Shown here piece after piece: positions 38,901 to 46,640 of a DNA stretch of 64,000 bases. Every line of letters begins with the position of its first letter. Positions within the stretch are counted from its first letter, which is position 1. The stretch spans positions 5,084,001 through 5,148,000 of the forward strand of contig NZ_AP023362.1 in the NCBI RefSeq assembly GCF_018326285.1, written 5' to 3'. Source of the DNA: Mycolicibacterium sp. TY81. GTDB taxonomy: Bacteria > Actinomycetota > Actinomycetes > Mycobacteriales > Mycobacteriaceae. The position numbers and the translations under genes are program-made. The notes beneath the pieces are model-generated. The model did not search any database, had not been told where the DNA came from, and worked only from the letters and a program-made list of their open reading frames with translations.

Positions 38901-39356
38901 ATGAAGGGTTCGGTTACCGTCCACATGAACGCGCGGGCCGATCAGGTCTGGAATCTGATTGCCGATATTCGCAACACCCCGAAATACTCGCCCGAAGTGT
39001 TCGAGTCGGAATGGCTGGACGGAGCGACCGGACCCGCACTGGGCGCGCTGTTCCGCGGTCACGTCAAGCGCAACGAGATCGGGCCGATCTACTGGACGAC
39101 GTGCCGGGTCACGGCCTGTGAGCCCGGGCGCGAGTTCGGTTTCGCGGTGCTTGCCGGCGACAAGGCGGTAAACAATTGGCACTATGCCCTGGCGCCCGCC
39201 GGTGACGGCACGGATGTCACCGAGTCGTTCTGGATGACGCCCGGCCTCCTCGACACCGTGTTCGGCATTTTCGGCGGCCAGCTGCGCACCCGGCGCAACA
39301 TCCGGGACATGAGGACCACGCTCAACCGCATCAAGGCCGAGGTCGAGTCCGTCTGA
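38901..39356 (+). CDS. SRPBCC (polyketide cyclase/START-like) protein
   Basis: 151 residues of the helix-grip SRPBCC fold: KGSVTVHMNARADQVWNLIA at the start, PKYSPEVFESEWLDG, and a C-terminal helix LRTRRNIRDMRTTLNRIKAEV. Such proteins bind hydrophobic ligands; ligand unknown. ATG at 38901. It opens the lineage-specific block to the right of tRNA-Leu. Confidence 0.8.
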   Translation: MKGSVTVHMNARADQVWNLIADIRNTPKYSPEVFESEWLDGATGPALGALFRGHVKRNEIGPIYWTTCRVTACEPGREFGFAVLAGDKAVNNWHYALAPAGDGTDVTESFWMTPGLLDTVFGIFGGQLRTRRNIRDMRTTLNRIKAEVESV

Positions 39357-39778
39357 TCCGCCTGCGCGCAGGAAAGTGAACAGCGCGCTCCGCCCCCGGT
39401 ATGAGGACGGAGCCGTCCCCAGCACGATGCCCAGCCGTGGTCTCGGCTCGTAGGGTTCGTCGATGACTGCATTCTCCTGCCGGCCGAGCCTGGCCGCGGT
39501 CGTCCTCGTACCGCGAACTCGATTCCGGCGCAACGTAATTGGAAATCCCACCTGGGCGGCCCGGATCGCCGCCGCGCGGGCGCACACCGCGCATCGGGGA
39601 CGTCCCGACCTGCTTTTCGAGGAAGCGGCCACCGAGCGCGAGATGTACCGGCTGTAGCCCCCGCTGGCGGGCCAATCTGTGATTCGTGCGAGGAAACGGC
39701 CCGCTGGCGTAGGAAGCACTTCCCCGACCGCGTCGCCCGCGCTCACACTCGGTGCACGAGCTGCGGAAGGGGATCGGC
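39357..39778. other. Gene-poor gap with one doubtful small frame
   Basis: About 420 bases between the SRPBCC gene and the next hypothetical gene. The only plausible coding stretch is the 64-residue frame listed at 39463-39657. No tRNA, long repeat or strong terminator was seen. Confidence 0.5.
39463..39657 (+). CDS. Doubtful small hypothetical protein
   Basis: 64 residues, ATG start, basic. The C-terminal half (VIGNPTWAARIAAARAHTAH, then RPDLLFEEAATEREMYRL) reads like a helical protein rather than random frame. No recognised family and no clear ribosome site, so it is a low-confidence call. Confidence 0.3.
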   Translation: MTAFSCRPSLAAVVLVPRTRFRRNVIGNPTWAARIAAARAHTAHRGRPDLLFEEAATEREMYRL

Positions 39779-40186
39779 ATGAGGACAGAGATCGTCCACG
39801 AAAACCCGGCGCCCTTCTGGATCGCGCCCGGGACCGGTGTCGACTGGCGGACGGCCGTAGAGGCGACGGCGACGGCGGCGGCGCGGCACGTGCCGTCGGC
39901 ACTGCGGTGGACAGCCGAGGTCGATGATCGCGGGACGCACCACCGCAGCGAGCGGTACGACATCTCGGAGCAGTCGTTGCCGGGCCTGCCCACGTATGTA
40001 TTGACCGGCTATGGGCTGGATTACCTGAGCGACAGTGTGGACTTTCTGAAGTCGGTCGCCGCCGGACACTACGACCGGATGACGCGCCGTCAGCGCTGGC
40101 GCGGGTTGGTCCCGCATACCGCGGCCGGTGATCACTGCGAACCGCCGCTGTGGATGGGCGGCTCGGGCATCACCGGCCGAGGCTGA
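39779..40186 (+). CDS. Hypothetical protein
   Basis: 135 residues from an ATG at 39779 with GGAAGGGG upstream (a GTG at 39752 is less well placed). No signal peptide or membrane helix. Sequence includes PAPFWIAPGTGVDWRTAVEA, then DRGTHHRSERYDISEQSLPG, and a C-terminal MTRRQRWRGLVPHTAAG. No family recognised. It precedes the SDR gene by 58 bases. Confidence 0.6.
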   Translation: MRTEIVHENPAPFWIAPGTGVDWRTAVEATATAAARHVPSALRWTAEVDDRGTHHRSERYDISEQSLPGLPTYVLTGYGLDYLSDSVDFLKSVAAGHYDRMTRRQRWRGLVPHTAAGDHCEPPLWMGGSGITGRG

Positions 40187-40244
40187 AGTAACCGAGTGGT
40201 AATATCGGCGACGTCCCGGTGAGAACACCGTGTGGGAGGAAGCC

Positions 40245-41078
40245 ATGTTCATTCGTAATGCCGTGATGGACTTCGTCCAGCGCCGCACCCTGTTGCCCGA
40301 GCGACTCGACGCCGTGCTGGCCGGCCCGGGACGTGACGTCAGCGACCTGACGATCGTCGTGACGGGCGCCTCGGCCGGTATCGGCCGGCAGGCCGTCACC
40401 CAGCTCCGCGCGCGCGGTGCAACCGTCATCGCCGTCGCCCGCCGGGAGGACGAACTACGGACGCTCGCCGCCGAGACCGGATGCTCTTGGCGCACTTGCG
40501 ATCTGGCCGACCAGGCGGCCACTGCCCGGCTGCTGGCCGACCTCGCCGACGAACGCGTGGACGTGCTGGTGAACAACGCCGGACATTCGATCCGCCGCAG
40601 CATCGCCGACGCCACCGACCGGCTGCACGACTATCAGCGCACGATGTCCCTCAACTACCTGGCTGCTGTTCAGCTGAGCCTGGGGCTGCTGCCGGGCATG
40701 ATCGAGCGTGGCCGCGGTCAGGTCGTCAACGTCTGTACCTGGGGCCTGCACGCCAACACGTTCCCGCGCTTCTCCGCGTATGCCGCTTCCAAGAGTGCGC
40801 TGGCGATCTTCGGCCGCAGCCTCAATGCCGAACGGCCCCACCCAGGCATCAGTGCCACCAATGTCTACTTCCCACTGGTGCGCACCGAAATGATCGCGCC
40901 CACAGCCGAATACGAGGATGCCCCGGCACTGTCGGCGGAAGAGGCCGGACGCTGGATCGTGCGGGCGGTCACCCATCAGCCGGTGGAGGTCAGCCCCGCG
41001 GTGCTGCGCGCGGTCCTGCCGACCATCGACCTCATCTCCCCCGCCACGGCGGACCGGGCTCTCGCCGCCCTCACCTAG
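40245..41078 (+). CDS. Short-chain dehydrogenase/reductase
   Basis: 277 residues. Cofactor motif VVTGASAGIGRQAV, NNAG at VLVNNAGHSIRRS, and the catalytic Tyr-Lys pair in YAASKSALAIFGRSL. The segment before it reads NVCTWGLHANTFPRFSAY, so Thr occupies the place of the catalytic Ser. NADP preference is suggested by ARRE after the second strand. ATG at 40245 preceded by GGAGGAAGCC. 29 bases upstream of the next gene, with which it likely forms an operon. Confidence 0.85.
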   Translation: MFIRNAVMDFVQRRTLLPERLDAVLAGPGRDVSDLTIVVTGASAGIGRQAVTQLRARGATVIAVARREDELRTLAAETGCSWRTCDLADQAATARLLADLADERVDVLVNNAGHSIRRSIADATDRLHDYQRTMSLNYLAAVQLSLGLLPGMIERGRGQVVNVCTWGLHANTFPRFSAYAASKSALAIFGRSLNAERPHPGISATNVYFPLVRTEMIAPTAEYEDAPALSAEEAGRWIVRAVTHQPVEVSPAVLRAVLPTIDLISPATADRALAALT

Positions 41079-41107
41079 TCGCCGATCCCACGTCAGACAA
41101 GGACTCC

Positions 41108-42163
41108 ATGAAGACGCACCCGATCTCCCGCGCGCTGTCGCGTGTCGTCATCGACGGCATGCTGCCGCTGGTCGACAGTCGCCTGCCGGCGTCGCGCCTG
41201 CCGTTCGACGCCCCGGAGATTCTCCGGCCGCATGACCTCTCACGTGCCTGGGGCGTCACGCATTTCGGTGTGTTCGTGCCGGACCTGCCCGAGCCCTACC
41301 GCTATCTCAACACCATGACGCTGCTGGGTGCGTCGGGCGCCGAACTGTTCGATCTCGACCACCTGGCCGCCGCCGACGCGCGCGACACCACCACGGTCTT
41401 CTCGTCGACCGCGCATGCGGATCAGCGGTTCTATCGGGCCTACGACATGAGCGCGGACTGCTGGTTCACCGCCGATGCCCGCCGGCTGCGCTGGGCCGAA
41501 GACCTGGCCATCAACGTGGCCCTGCCGCACGTCGTCGTCCGCGGCCGTTATCCGCAGTTCGACGTAGACCTCAAACTGAATGTCACAGCACAGGTTTCGT
41601 ACTTCGTGAAGTCGCCGATCTATGACCACCTGAGCCTGCTCGCGCCCTACACCGGCACGGTCGACGGCGTCGCGGTCAGCGGTCTGGGCACCTTCGAGTA
41701 CGCGAGAATCCGCACGCACCAAGCACTTACGCGCCGGCCGATACCGGCCCAGCTGAAACTGCCGCTGGATTTCTTCACCTACCAGATCATCAATCTCGAC
41801 GAGCGCACGCAGGTGTTGCTGACCGACGTCCGGGCGCGGGGCCGGACCGCCTGCAAGCTGGCCCACGTGCGGGTGCTCGGCGGCGAGACCGAGGTCTACA
41901 CCGACGTCCACTTCGCGGTCACCGAGTACGGCGAGCCGCTCGTCGACGATCGGGGCAACACGATGCGGAGGCCCCGCAAGTTCAAGTGGTCGGTGCGTGA
42001 TGGCGACCGGGAAATTCTGGCGCTGATCGGCACTGTCGACGCGCCGTGGCGCCTCGGGCACGGACCGGGATACGTGACGGCGTACTCCTATACCGGTACC
42101 TGGGGTACCGGATCGGTCTCGGGCAGTGCATATCTGGAGTGGATCGACGTTCAGCCGGACTGA
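41108..42163 (+). CDS. Conserved hypothetical, lipocalin/AttH-like (possibly DUF6670)
   Basis: 351 residues, ATG at 41108. Beta-rich sequence with WGVTHFGVFVPDLPEPYRYL, INVALPHVVVRGRYPQFDVD, YFVKSPIYDHLSLLAPYTGT and a C-terminal GYVTAYSYTGTWGTGSVSGS. The pattern resembles AttH/hydroxyneurosporene-synthase-like double lipocalins, which often handle terpenoid or steroid substrates. Adjacent SDR and TetR genes favour a role in lipid or steroid metabolism. Family name is a guess. Confidence 0.6.
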   Translation: MKTHPISRALSRVVIDGMLPLVDSRLPASRLPFDAPEILRPHDLSRAWGVTHFGVFVPDLPEPYRYLNTMTLLGASGAELFDLDHLAAADARDTTTVFSSTAHADQRFYRAYDMSADCWFTADARRLRWAEDLAINVALPHVVVRGRYPQFDVDLKLNVTAQVSYFVKSPIYDHLSLLAPYTGTVDGVAVSGLGTFEYARIRTHQALTRRPIPAQLKLPLDFFTYQIINLDERTQVLLTDVRARGRTACKLAHVRVLGGETEVYTDVHFAVTEYGEPLVDDRGNTMRRPRKFKWSVRDGDREILALIGTVDAPWRLGHGPGYVTAYSYTGTWGTGSVSGSAYLEWIDVQPD

Positions 42164-42233
42164 ATTGCCTGTTCGTCCCAGGCAACGGTCAACTCCGGGG
42201 CAGAGGTGCTGCGGGGCTGATTAGGCTGTCCCG

Positions 42234-42881
42234 ATGACCACGCGCCCCGTCACCGGCAGGACCGGTACCAAAGGTGTGCCGCGCGGTGAGCGTGAGCAGC
42301 TGATCGTCGAGGCCGCCATCGCCGAATTCAGCCGTGCCACGTACGCGGGCGCGTCCCTGGCCGCCATCGCCGCGCAGGCCGACGTCTCCAAGACCCTGAT
42401 CATCAGTTACTTCGGTTCGAAAGAGGCGGTCTACGCCGCCTGCGTGACCAAGATCGGCACCCAGATCGAGCACGCCGTCGCCGACGCGCTCAACTCCCCC
42501 GACCACTTGGCGGGGGCCGGCGCCGCCGCTGGCGAGCCCGTGCTGGCCGCCATCTTCACGACGTTCGAGGGGCACCCGGGCGACTGGCATGTGCTGTTCG
42601 ACCGGTCGGTCCCCCACGGCCCGGCGCGCGATGCCGCGCGCGAGCAGCGGACGATCCTCCGCCAGCAGGCGTTCGCCGGGGTATCGCGGTCCCTGGGCAG
42701 TGTCGGCCTGACCGATCCCGTCGACCTGGTGGCTGCCACCGGCGTCTGGGAACACATGGTGTCGGCGCTGATGCTGTTCTGGCGCAATCATCCCGAGGAG
42801 TCCGCCGCGGCGATGGTCGCCCGGGCCCACCGCGTCCTGGCGGCCATGGCCGGGCACACGCTGGACCGGGTGCGCGGCTAG
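42234..42881 (+). CDS. TetR/AcrR family regulator
   Basis: 215 residues. N-terminal helix-turn-helix: REQLIVEAAIAEFSRATYAG, SLAAIAAQADVSKTLIISYF and GSKEAVYAACV. The divergent C-terminal ligand domain contains HVLFDRSVPHGPARDAAREQ. Ligand and targets unknown; nearest candidates are the upstream SDR and lipocalin-like genes. It converges on the SnoaL-like gene with a four-base overlap. Confidence 0.85.
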   Translation: MTTRPVTGRTGTKGVPRGEREQLIVEAAIAEFSRATYAGASLAAIAAQADVSKTLIISYFGSKEAVYAACVTKIGTQIEHAVADALNSPDHLAGAGAAAGEPVLAAIFTTFEGHPGDWHVLFDRSVPHGPARDAAREQRTILRQQAFAGVSRSLGSVGLTDPVDLVAATGVWEHMVSALMLFWRNHPEESAAAMVARAHRVLAAMAGHTLDRVRG

Positions 42882-43375
42882 GCCGGGAGCCGTCCGGCGA
42901 TACCGTCCGACAGCAACCTGCGGGGCCTCTCGGTTCCGTCGAGCAGTCGCGTGACGCGTTTGACGATCTGCCAGCCGTGCGGCGCCCCGGTGGCCCGGCG
43001 AAGGTGGAAGTGGCTGACGCCGGCCCGGATGGGTTCGTAAGTCGTTGTGCGCCTGAGCAACAGCGTCGACTCGCAGACGGCGACCGCCTCATCGCCGTCG
43101 ACGGTGACGACGGCGGGACTCAGGAAGTGGGTGCAACCGGTGGTGATGAAATCCTGGTGACCGGGTGAGCGCACCATGGCCGCGACGTCGGCGGGCCCGG
43201 TCATGAGCCAGTTCTCGACGTCGTAGACACCGTCGGGCGCCCACATCGCGGCGACGGCGTCGGCCTCGCCGGCGTCGACGAGCGGACCGTAGGAAGCGAT
43301 CATCCGCTCGATGGCGCGTTCATCTTCTATGCGGCGCAACCGCGCTTCGAGCTCGGCCAGTCGCTGTTCGGTCAT
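42878..43375 (-). CDS. SnoaL-like / NTF2-fold protein
   Basis: 165 residues. An N-terminal helix LAELEARLRRIEDERAIERM is followed by SYGPLVDAGEADAVAAMWAP and GVYDVENWLMTGPADVAAMV, the typical SnoaL_4 start; the fold ends HLRRATGAPHGWQIVKRVTR. These cone-shaped proteins are hydratases, isomerases or binding proteins. Its ATG overlaps the stop of the F420-type oxidoreductase gene. Confidence 0.8.
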   Translation of the reverse strand: MTEQRLAELEARLRRIEDERAIERMIASYGPLVDAGEADAVAAMWAPDGVYDVENWLMTGPADVAAMVRSPGHQDFITTGCTHFLSPAVVTVDGDEAVAVCESTLLLRRTTTYEPIRAGVSHFHLRRATGAPHGWQIVKRVTRLLDGTERPRRLLSDGIAGRLPA

Positions 43376-44238
43376 CTCGCCTCCGTGGTCAGCAGGTTCG
43401 TCAGATCTGCCAGGGCGCCGAGTTGTTCGCAGCAGTGCGCCGCGGATCGGGAGGCGATCACGCAGGTCGCGGCCGTCGCGCCGGCGTCCTCAAGCACGCC
43501 GAGTGCATCGAGTGTCTGCTGCGGCGCACCCATGGGATCCAGCGGCCTCGTGGCGAGCACGATGTCGAAATCCGTCGGAAGTTCCACGGTGGCAAGCATT
43601 GTCGAGATCTCGGCCGCGGCGAGGCCGAAGGGCATCCAGCCGTCGCCGAGCTTGACGGCCCGGCGCAGCGAACGGCGGGTCCGGCCGCCCACCCAGATCG
43701 GTACGCGCGGTTGCAGCGCACAGGGGTCCATCACGAACGAGTCGTAGTTGTAGTGATCACCCTGGTGCACTGGATGATTGGTGGGCAATGCCGTGCGCAG
43801 CGCGGCCATTGCCTCGTCCGCGCGGGCGCCCCGGTCGTCCCAGGCCGCACCCAGCAGGTCGAACTCCTCCCGCAGCGACCCGACGCCCACGCCCAGGATC
43901 AACCGGCCACCGCTGACCTGGTCGAGGGTGCCGTAACGCTTGGCGATCTCGAGCGGATGGTGGTAGCCCAGCACCAGCACCGAGGTGGCCAGCCGGATGC
44001 GGGATGTGCGCCCGGCGATGAAAGCCAAGGTGGCCAGCGGATCCCAGTACGTCGCGCCCCGGGTGGCCGCCACATCGGTCGGCACGACGACGTGTTCGGA
44101 ACACGTCAGGTAGTCGATGCCGAGCAGGTCGGCGACGGCGGCGATCTCCCCGATCTCGGCGGCGCCGGCCGTCGCTTCCCACGCCGACGCGGTGGCGGGT
44201 ACCTGGATCACCACTGGCGTCTGCAGACCTATCCGCAT
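43372..44238 (-). CDS. LLM-class F420-dependent oxidoreductase
   Basis: 288 residues of the luciferase-like monooxygenase fold: IAAVADLLGIDYLTCSEHVV, RIRLATSVLVLGYHHPLEIAK, TLDQVSGGRLILGVGVGSLREEF (quoted in part) and VPIWVGGRTRRSLRRAVKLGDGW. The GVGVG and WVGG motifs are typical of mycobacterial F420-using members. Substrate unknown. Coupled to the SnoaL-like gene and divergent from the second SDR gene across an AT-rich operator-like site. Confidence 0.85.
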   Translation of the reverse strand: MRIGLQTPVVIQVPATASAWEATAGAAEIGEIAAVADLLGIDYLTCSEHVVVPTDVAATRGATYWDPLATLAFIAGRTSRIRLATSVLVLGYHHPLEIAKRYGTLDQVSGGRLILGVGVGSLREEFDLLGAAWDDRGARADEAMAALRTALPTNHPVHQGDHYNYDSFVMDPCALQPRVPIWVGGRTRRSLRRAVKLGDGWMPFGLAAAEISTMLATVELPTDFDIVLATRPLDPMGAPQQTLDALGVLEDAGATAATCVIASRSAAHCCEQLGALADLTNLLTTEAR

Positions 44239-44291
44239 TTATGCGCCCTTCCGATCTGGCGTCTGGATCGGCTACCCTCGGACGCTGAAAA

Positions 44292-44307
44292 CTAAAATGA
44301 ATTTTAG
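44292..44307. promoter_or_regulatory. AT-rich inverted repeat between divergent genes
   Basis: CTAAAAT-GA-ATTTTAG, perfect seven-base arms with a two-base spacer, 10 bases before the SDR start and 54 bases from the oxidoreductase start. Strikingly AT-rich for this genome and well placed as an operator for one of the two neighbouring TetR regulators. Confidence 0.6.
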
Positions 44308-44316
44308 ATATGGGGC

Positions 44317-45147
44317 ATGAACTTGTCTAGTGAGGACGCATTGCAGTTGCAGCAATACGGGCCGTGGGCCGTCATCGCGGGTGGCTCGGAAGGCGTCGGG
44401 GCCGAGTTCGCGGCACTGCTCGCGCGGGCCGGTGTCAACCTGGTGTTGATCGCGCGCAAGCCGGGGCCGCTGCAGGCCACCGCCACTCGCTGTCGCGAGT
44501 TGGGCGTGGCGGTGCGCGAGCTCACCGTCGACCTGACCACCGATGACGGTGTGGATCAGATCATCAGTGCCACAACCGATCTGGAGGTCGGACTCCTCAT
44601 CTACAACGCCGGCGCCAACACCCACAGCGCCGAGTTCCTCGACGGCGACCTGACGGAGTTCCAGCGCGTCATCGACCTGAACGTCACCACCCCGCTGCGG
44701 CTGGTCCACCACTTCGGCGCGCCGATGCGCGAGCGTCGCCGGGGCGGGCTGATGTTGGTCGGCTCGCTCTCCGGGCACCTCGGCTCGGCGCGGCACACCG
44801 TGTACGGCGGGGTGAAGGCATTCAGCCGGATCTACGCCGAGGGTCTGTGGCTGGAGCTGCGCGAGCACAACGTGCACGTCCTCGAACTCGTCCTCGGCCT
44901 CACCAGGACACCGGCGATGGAGCGCGTCGGCCTCAATTTCGACGTCCCCGGCATGCCCGCGTCCGATCCGGCCGACGTCGCCCGTGAAGGCCTCGCGAAT
45001 CTCGCGAACGGACCCGTGCACGTCATCTCGATGCACGCCGCCAGTCCGGCGGTCCACGCCACCACCGATCGCGACAAGGTGCTGCTGGCGTCACACGCGA
45101 TGATCCAGAAGATGTTGCAGGGCACGCCCTCTGGGCCGGCGGTGTAG
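44317..45147 (+). CDS. Short-chain dehydrogenase/reductase
   Basis: 276 residues. Cofactor loop AVIAGGSEGVGAEFAALLA, IYNAGA, catalytic Ser in MLVGSLSGHLGS and Tyr-Lys in TVYGGVKAFSRIYAEGL. The arrangement is that of the SDR subgroup annotated as 17-beta-hydroxysteroid/3-ketoacyl reductase-like; substrate unknown. It is followed after two bases by a TetR gene, forming an operon with it and probably with the SnoaL-like gene. Confidence 0.85.
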   Translation: MNLSSEDALQLQQYGPWAVIAGGSEGVGAEFAALLARAGVNLVLIARKPGPLQATATRCRELGVAVRELTVDLTTDDGVDQIISATTDLEVGLLIYNAGANTHSAEFLDGDLTEFQRVIDLNVTTPLRLVHHFGAPMRERRRGGLMLVGSLSGHLGSARHTVYGGVKAFSRIYAEGLWLELREHNVHVLELVLGLTRTPAMERVGLNFDVPGMPASDPADVAREGLANLANGPVHVISMHAASPAVHATTDRDKVLLASHAMIQKMLQGTPSGPAV

Positions 45148-45149
45148 CC

Positions 45150-45752
45150 ATGCCCCGCGCACCGCTCGACCGGGAACCGGCGACTCCCAGGACCCCCGCG
45201 CAGATCGACCGCTGTGACCGCATCCTCGCGACCGCCGCGCTCCTGGGGGCGCGGTACGGCCTCGAAGAGGTCCGGATGCAGGACGTGGCGGATCAGTCGG
45301 CGGTCTCGATCACCACCGTCTACCGCTACTACCCCACGAAGCATCACCTGTTCGCGGCGTTGCTGTTTCACCTCACCCAGACCGCCGCGCCGCCGGGTCC
45401 GTCGACGGGGCACCCGGTCACTGACGTCACCGAGTTCATGGCCGGCATCATCCGGGACATGCTGGCCCGTCCGCTACTGGCGCGCGCGATGATCACGTCG
45501 GTCAATGCCCGGCGCGCCGAGTCGACGGTCCGCGGCGACTACAACCTGCGGCGCAACATCCTCGGCGTCGCCGGGATCGCGGCGCCCACCGCCGACCAGA
45601 CGCAGATCGCGCTCCTGATCGAGCAGTGCGCGTACGGCATCCTGTCGTGGGCCATCACCGGGGAGACGACGCCCGAGCAGGCCGAGCGCGACATGCGCCG
45701 TGCCTGCGAACTGCTCCTGGCGCCCTGGCGCCGACGAAACCGCACATCCTGA
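45150..45752 (+). CDS. TetR/AcrR family regulator
   Basis: 200 residues. DNA-binding domain about 20-70: RCDRILATAALLGARYGLEE, VRMQDVADQSAVSITTVYRY and YPTKHHLFAALL. The C-terminal domain has MLARPLLARAMITSVNARRAE, as in KstR-like regulators, though assignment to that group is uncertain. Likely controls the flanking SDR and SnoaL-like genes through the operator-like repeat at 44292-44307 (inference). Confidence 0.85.
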   Translation: MPRAPLDREPATPRTPAQIDRCDRILATAALLGARYGLEEVRMQDVADQSAVSITTVYRYYPTKHHLFAALLFHLTQTAAPPGPSTGHPVTDVTEFMAGIIRDMLARPLLARAMITSVNARRAESTVRGDYNLRRNILGVAGIAAPTADQTQIALLIEQCAYGILSWAITGETTPEQAERDMRRACELLLAPWRRRNRTS

Positions 45753-45763
45753 AAAGAGATCGA

Positions 45764-46279
45764 ATGACCACCGACATCACCCTCGGCACCGGCGACCAGG
45801 CCTGCGCCATCGAGGCCATCAAGCGCACCTTCGCCCGCCGGCTGCGGTGCATGGATACCAAGCAGTGGGAGGTCTATCCGACGCTGCACACCGACGACGT
45901 CGTGTCCGAGACCTGGGATGGGTTGCCCGACAACAACAATTGGACGCCCACTGCCGGCAGTAAGAACCGCGTCGTCGGCAGGGAGGCACTCACGCGCGCC
46001 ATTCGGTCACTGCTCGACGGCGGCACCACCGTCACCACCGTCCACCACGGTCACACCCCCGAGATCGAGCTGACCAGCGACACCACGGCCACCGGCATCT
46101 GGGCCATGGAGGACAAGTTGTGGTGGACCAACGGCGAAGCCGAAGAGCATCTCCACGGCTACGGCCACTATCACGAGCAGTACCGCCTGGAACACGGCCG
46201 GTGGCTCATCAGCTACCGCAAGCTGACGCGGCTGCGGGTCGACACGACGCCGCACTTCTTCGACTTCCTGAAGCGATAG
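45764..46279 (+). CDS. SnoaL-like / NTF2-fold protein
   Basis: 171 residues from an ATG at 45764, preceded by AAAAGAGATCGA. Family hallmarks: IEAIKRTFARRLRCMDTKQW, TLHTDDVVSETWDGL, HHGHTPEIELTSDTTATGIW and a terminal GYGHYHEQYRLEHGRWLIS. The upstream continuation of the frame is the TetR gene in another phase. Probable enzyme or binding protein of the same pathway as the SDR. Confidence 0.83.
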   Translation: MTTDITLGTGDQACAIEAIKRTFARRLRCMDTKQWEVYPTLHTDDVVSETWDGLPDNNNWTPTAGSKNRVVGREALTRAIRSLLDGGTTVTTVHHGHTPEIELTSDTTATGIWAMEDKLWWTNGEAEEHLHGYGHYHEQYRLEHGRWLISYRKLTRLRVDTTPHFFDFLKR

Positions 46280-46288
46280 GGTGCCCGC

Positions 46289-46615
46289 TCACTTGAGCTG
46301 ACTGGCGGCATACTCCTCGGGCCGGTTCTTCTTCATCCATCGGCGCACCGGCCAAAAGATCGGCCACAGTACGGCGTAGATCACGCCGTACCCCACGTAG
46401 TAGATGATCCCGCACAGCGGCGCCGCGATCAGCCAGCCCGGGTAGATCAACAGCAGGCAGAACTGCGCAAACTGTTTGATGCCGGCGGGTTGGCCGTTGG
46501 CCATCGAGAAGAAGGCCTTCGGGTGCATCGAGTCCAGCAACCCACGCCATGCCGGGATCTTCTCTTCGACCGGCGTCTCGTCCGCGGCGACGGTGGTCTG
46601 GTCGGGCTGGGTCAT
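46289..46615 (-). CDS. Small membrane protein of unknown function
   Basis: 108 residues. Hydrophilic N-terminus, then SMHPKAFFSMANGQPAGIKQ and two closely spaced hydrophobic helices (FAQFCLLLIYPGWLIAAPLC and IYYVGYGVIYAVLWPIFW), ending in a basic RRWMKKNRPEEY tail. No family recognised. ATG with AAAGGAG upstream. It follows the zinc-peptidase and converges on the SnoaL-like gene. Confidence 0.7.
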   Translation of the reverse strand: MTQPDQTTVAADETPVEEKIPAWRGLLDSMHPKAFFSMANGQPAGIKQFAQFCLLLIYPGWLIAAPLCGIIYYVGYGVIYAVLWPIFWPVRRWMKKNRPEEYAASQLK

Positions 46616-46640
46616 GAAGGGGCTCCTTTGGCGAGGTATG

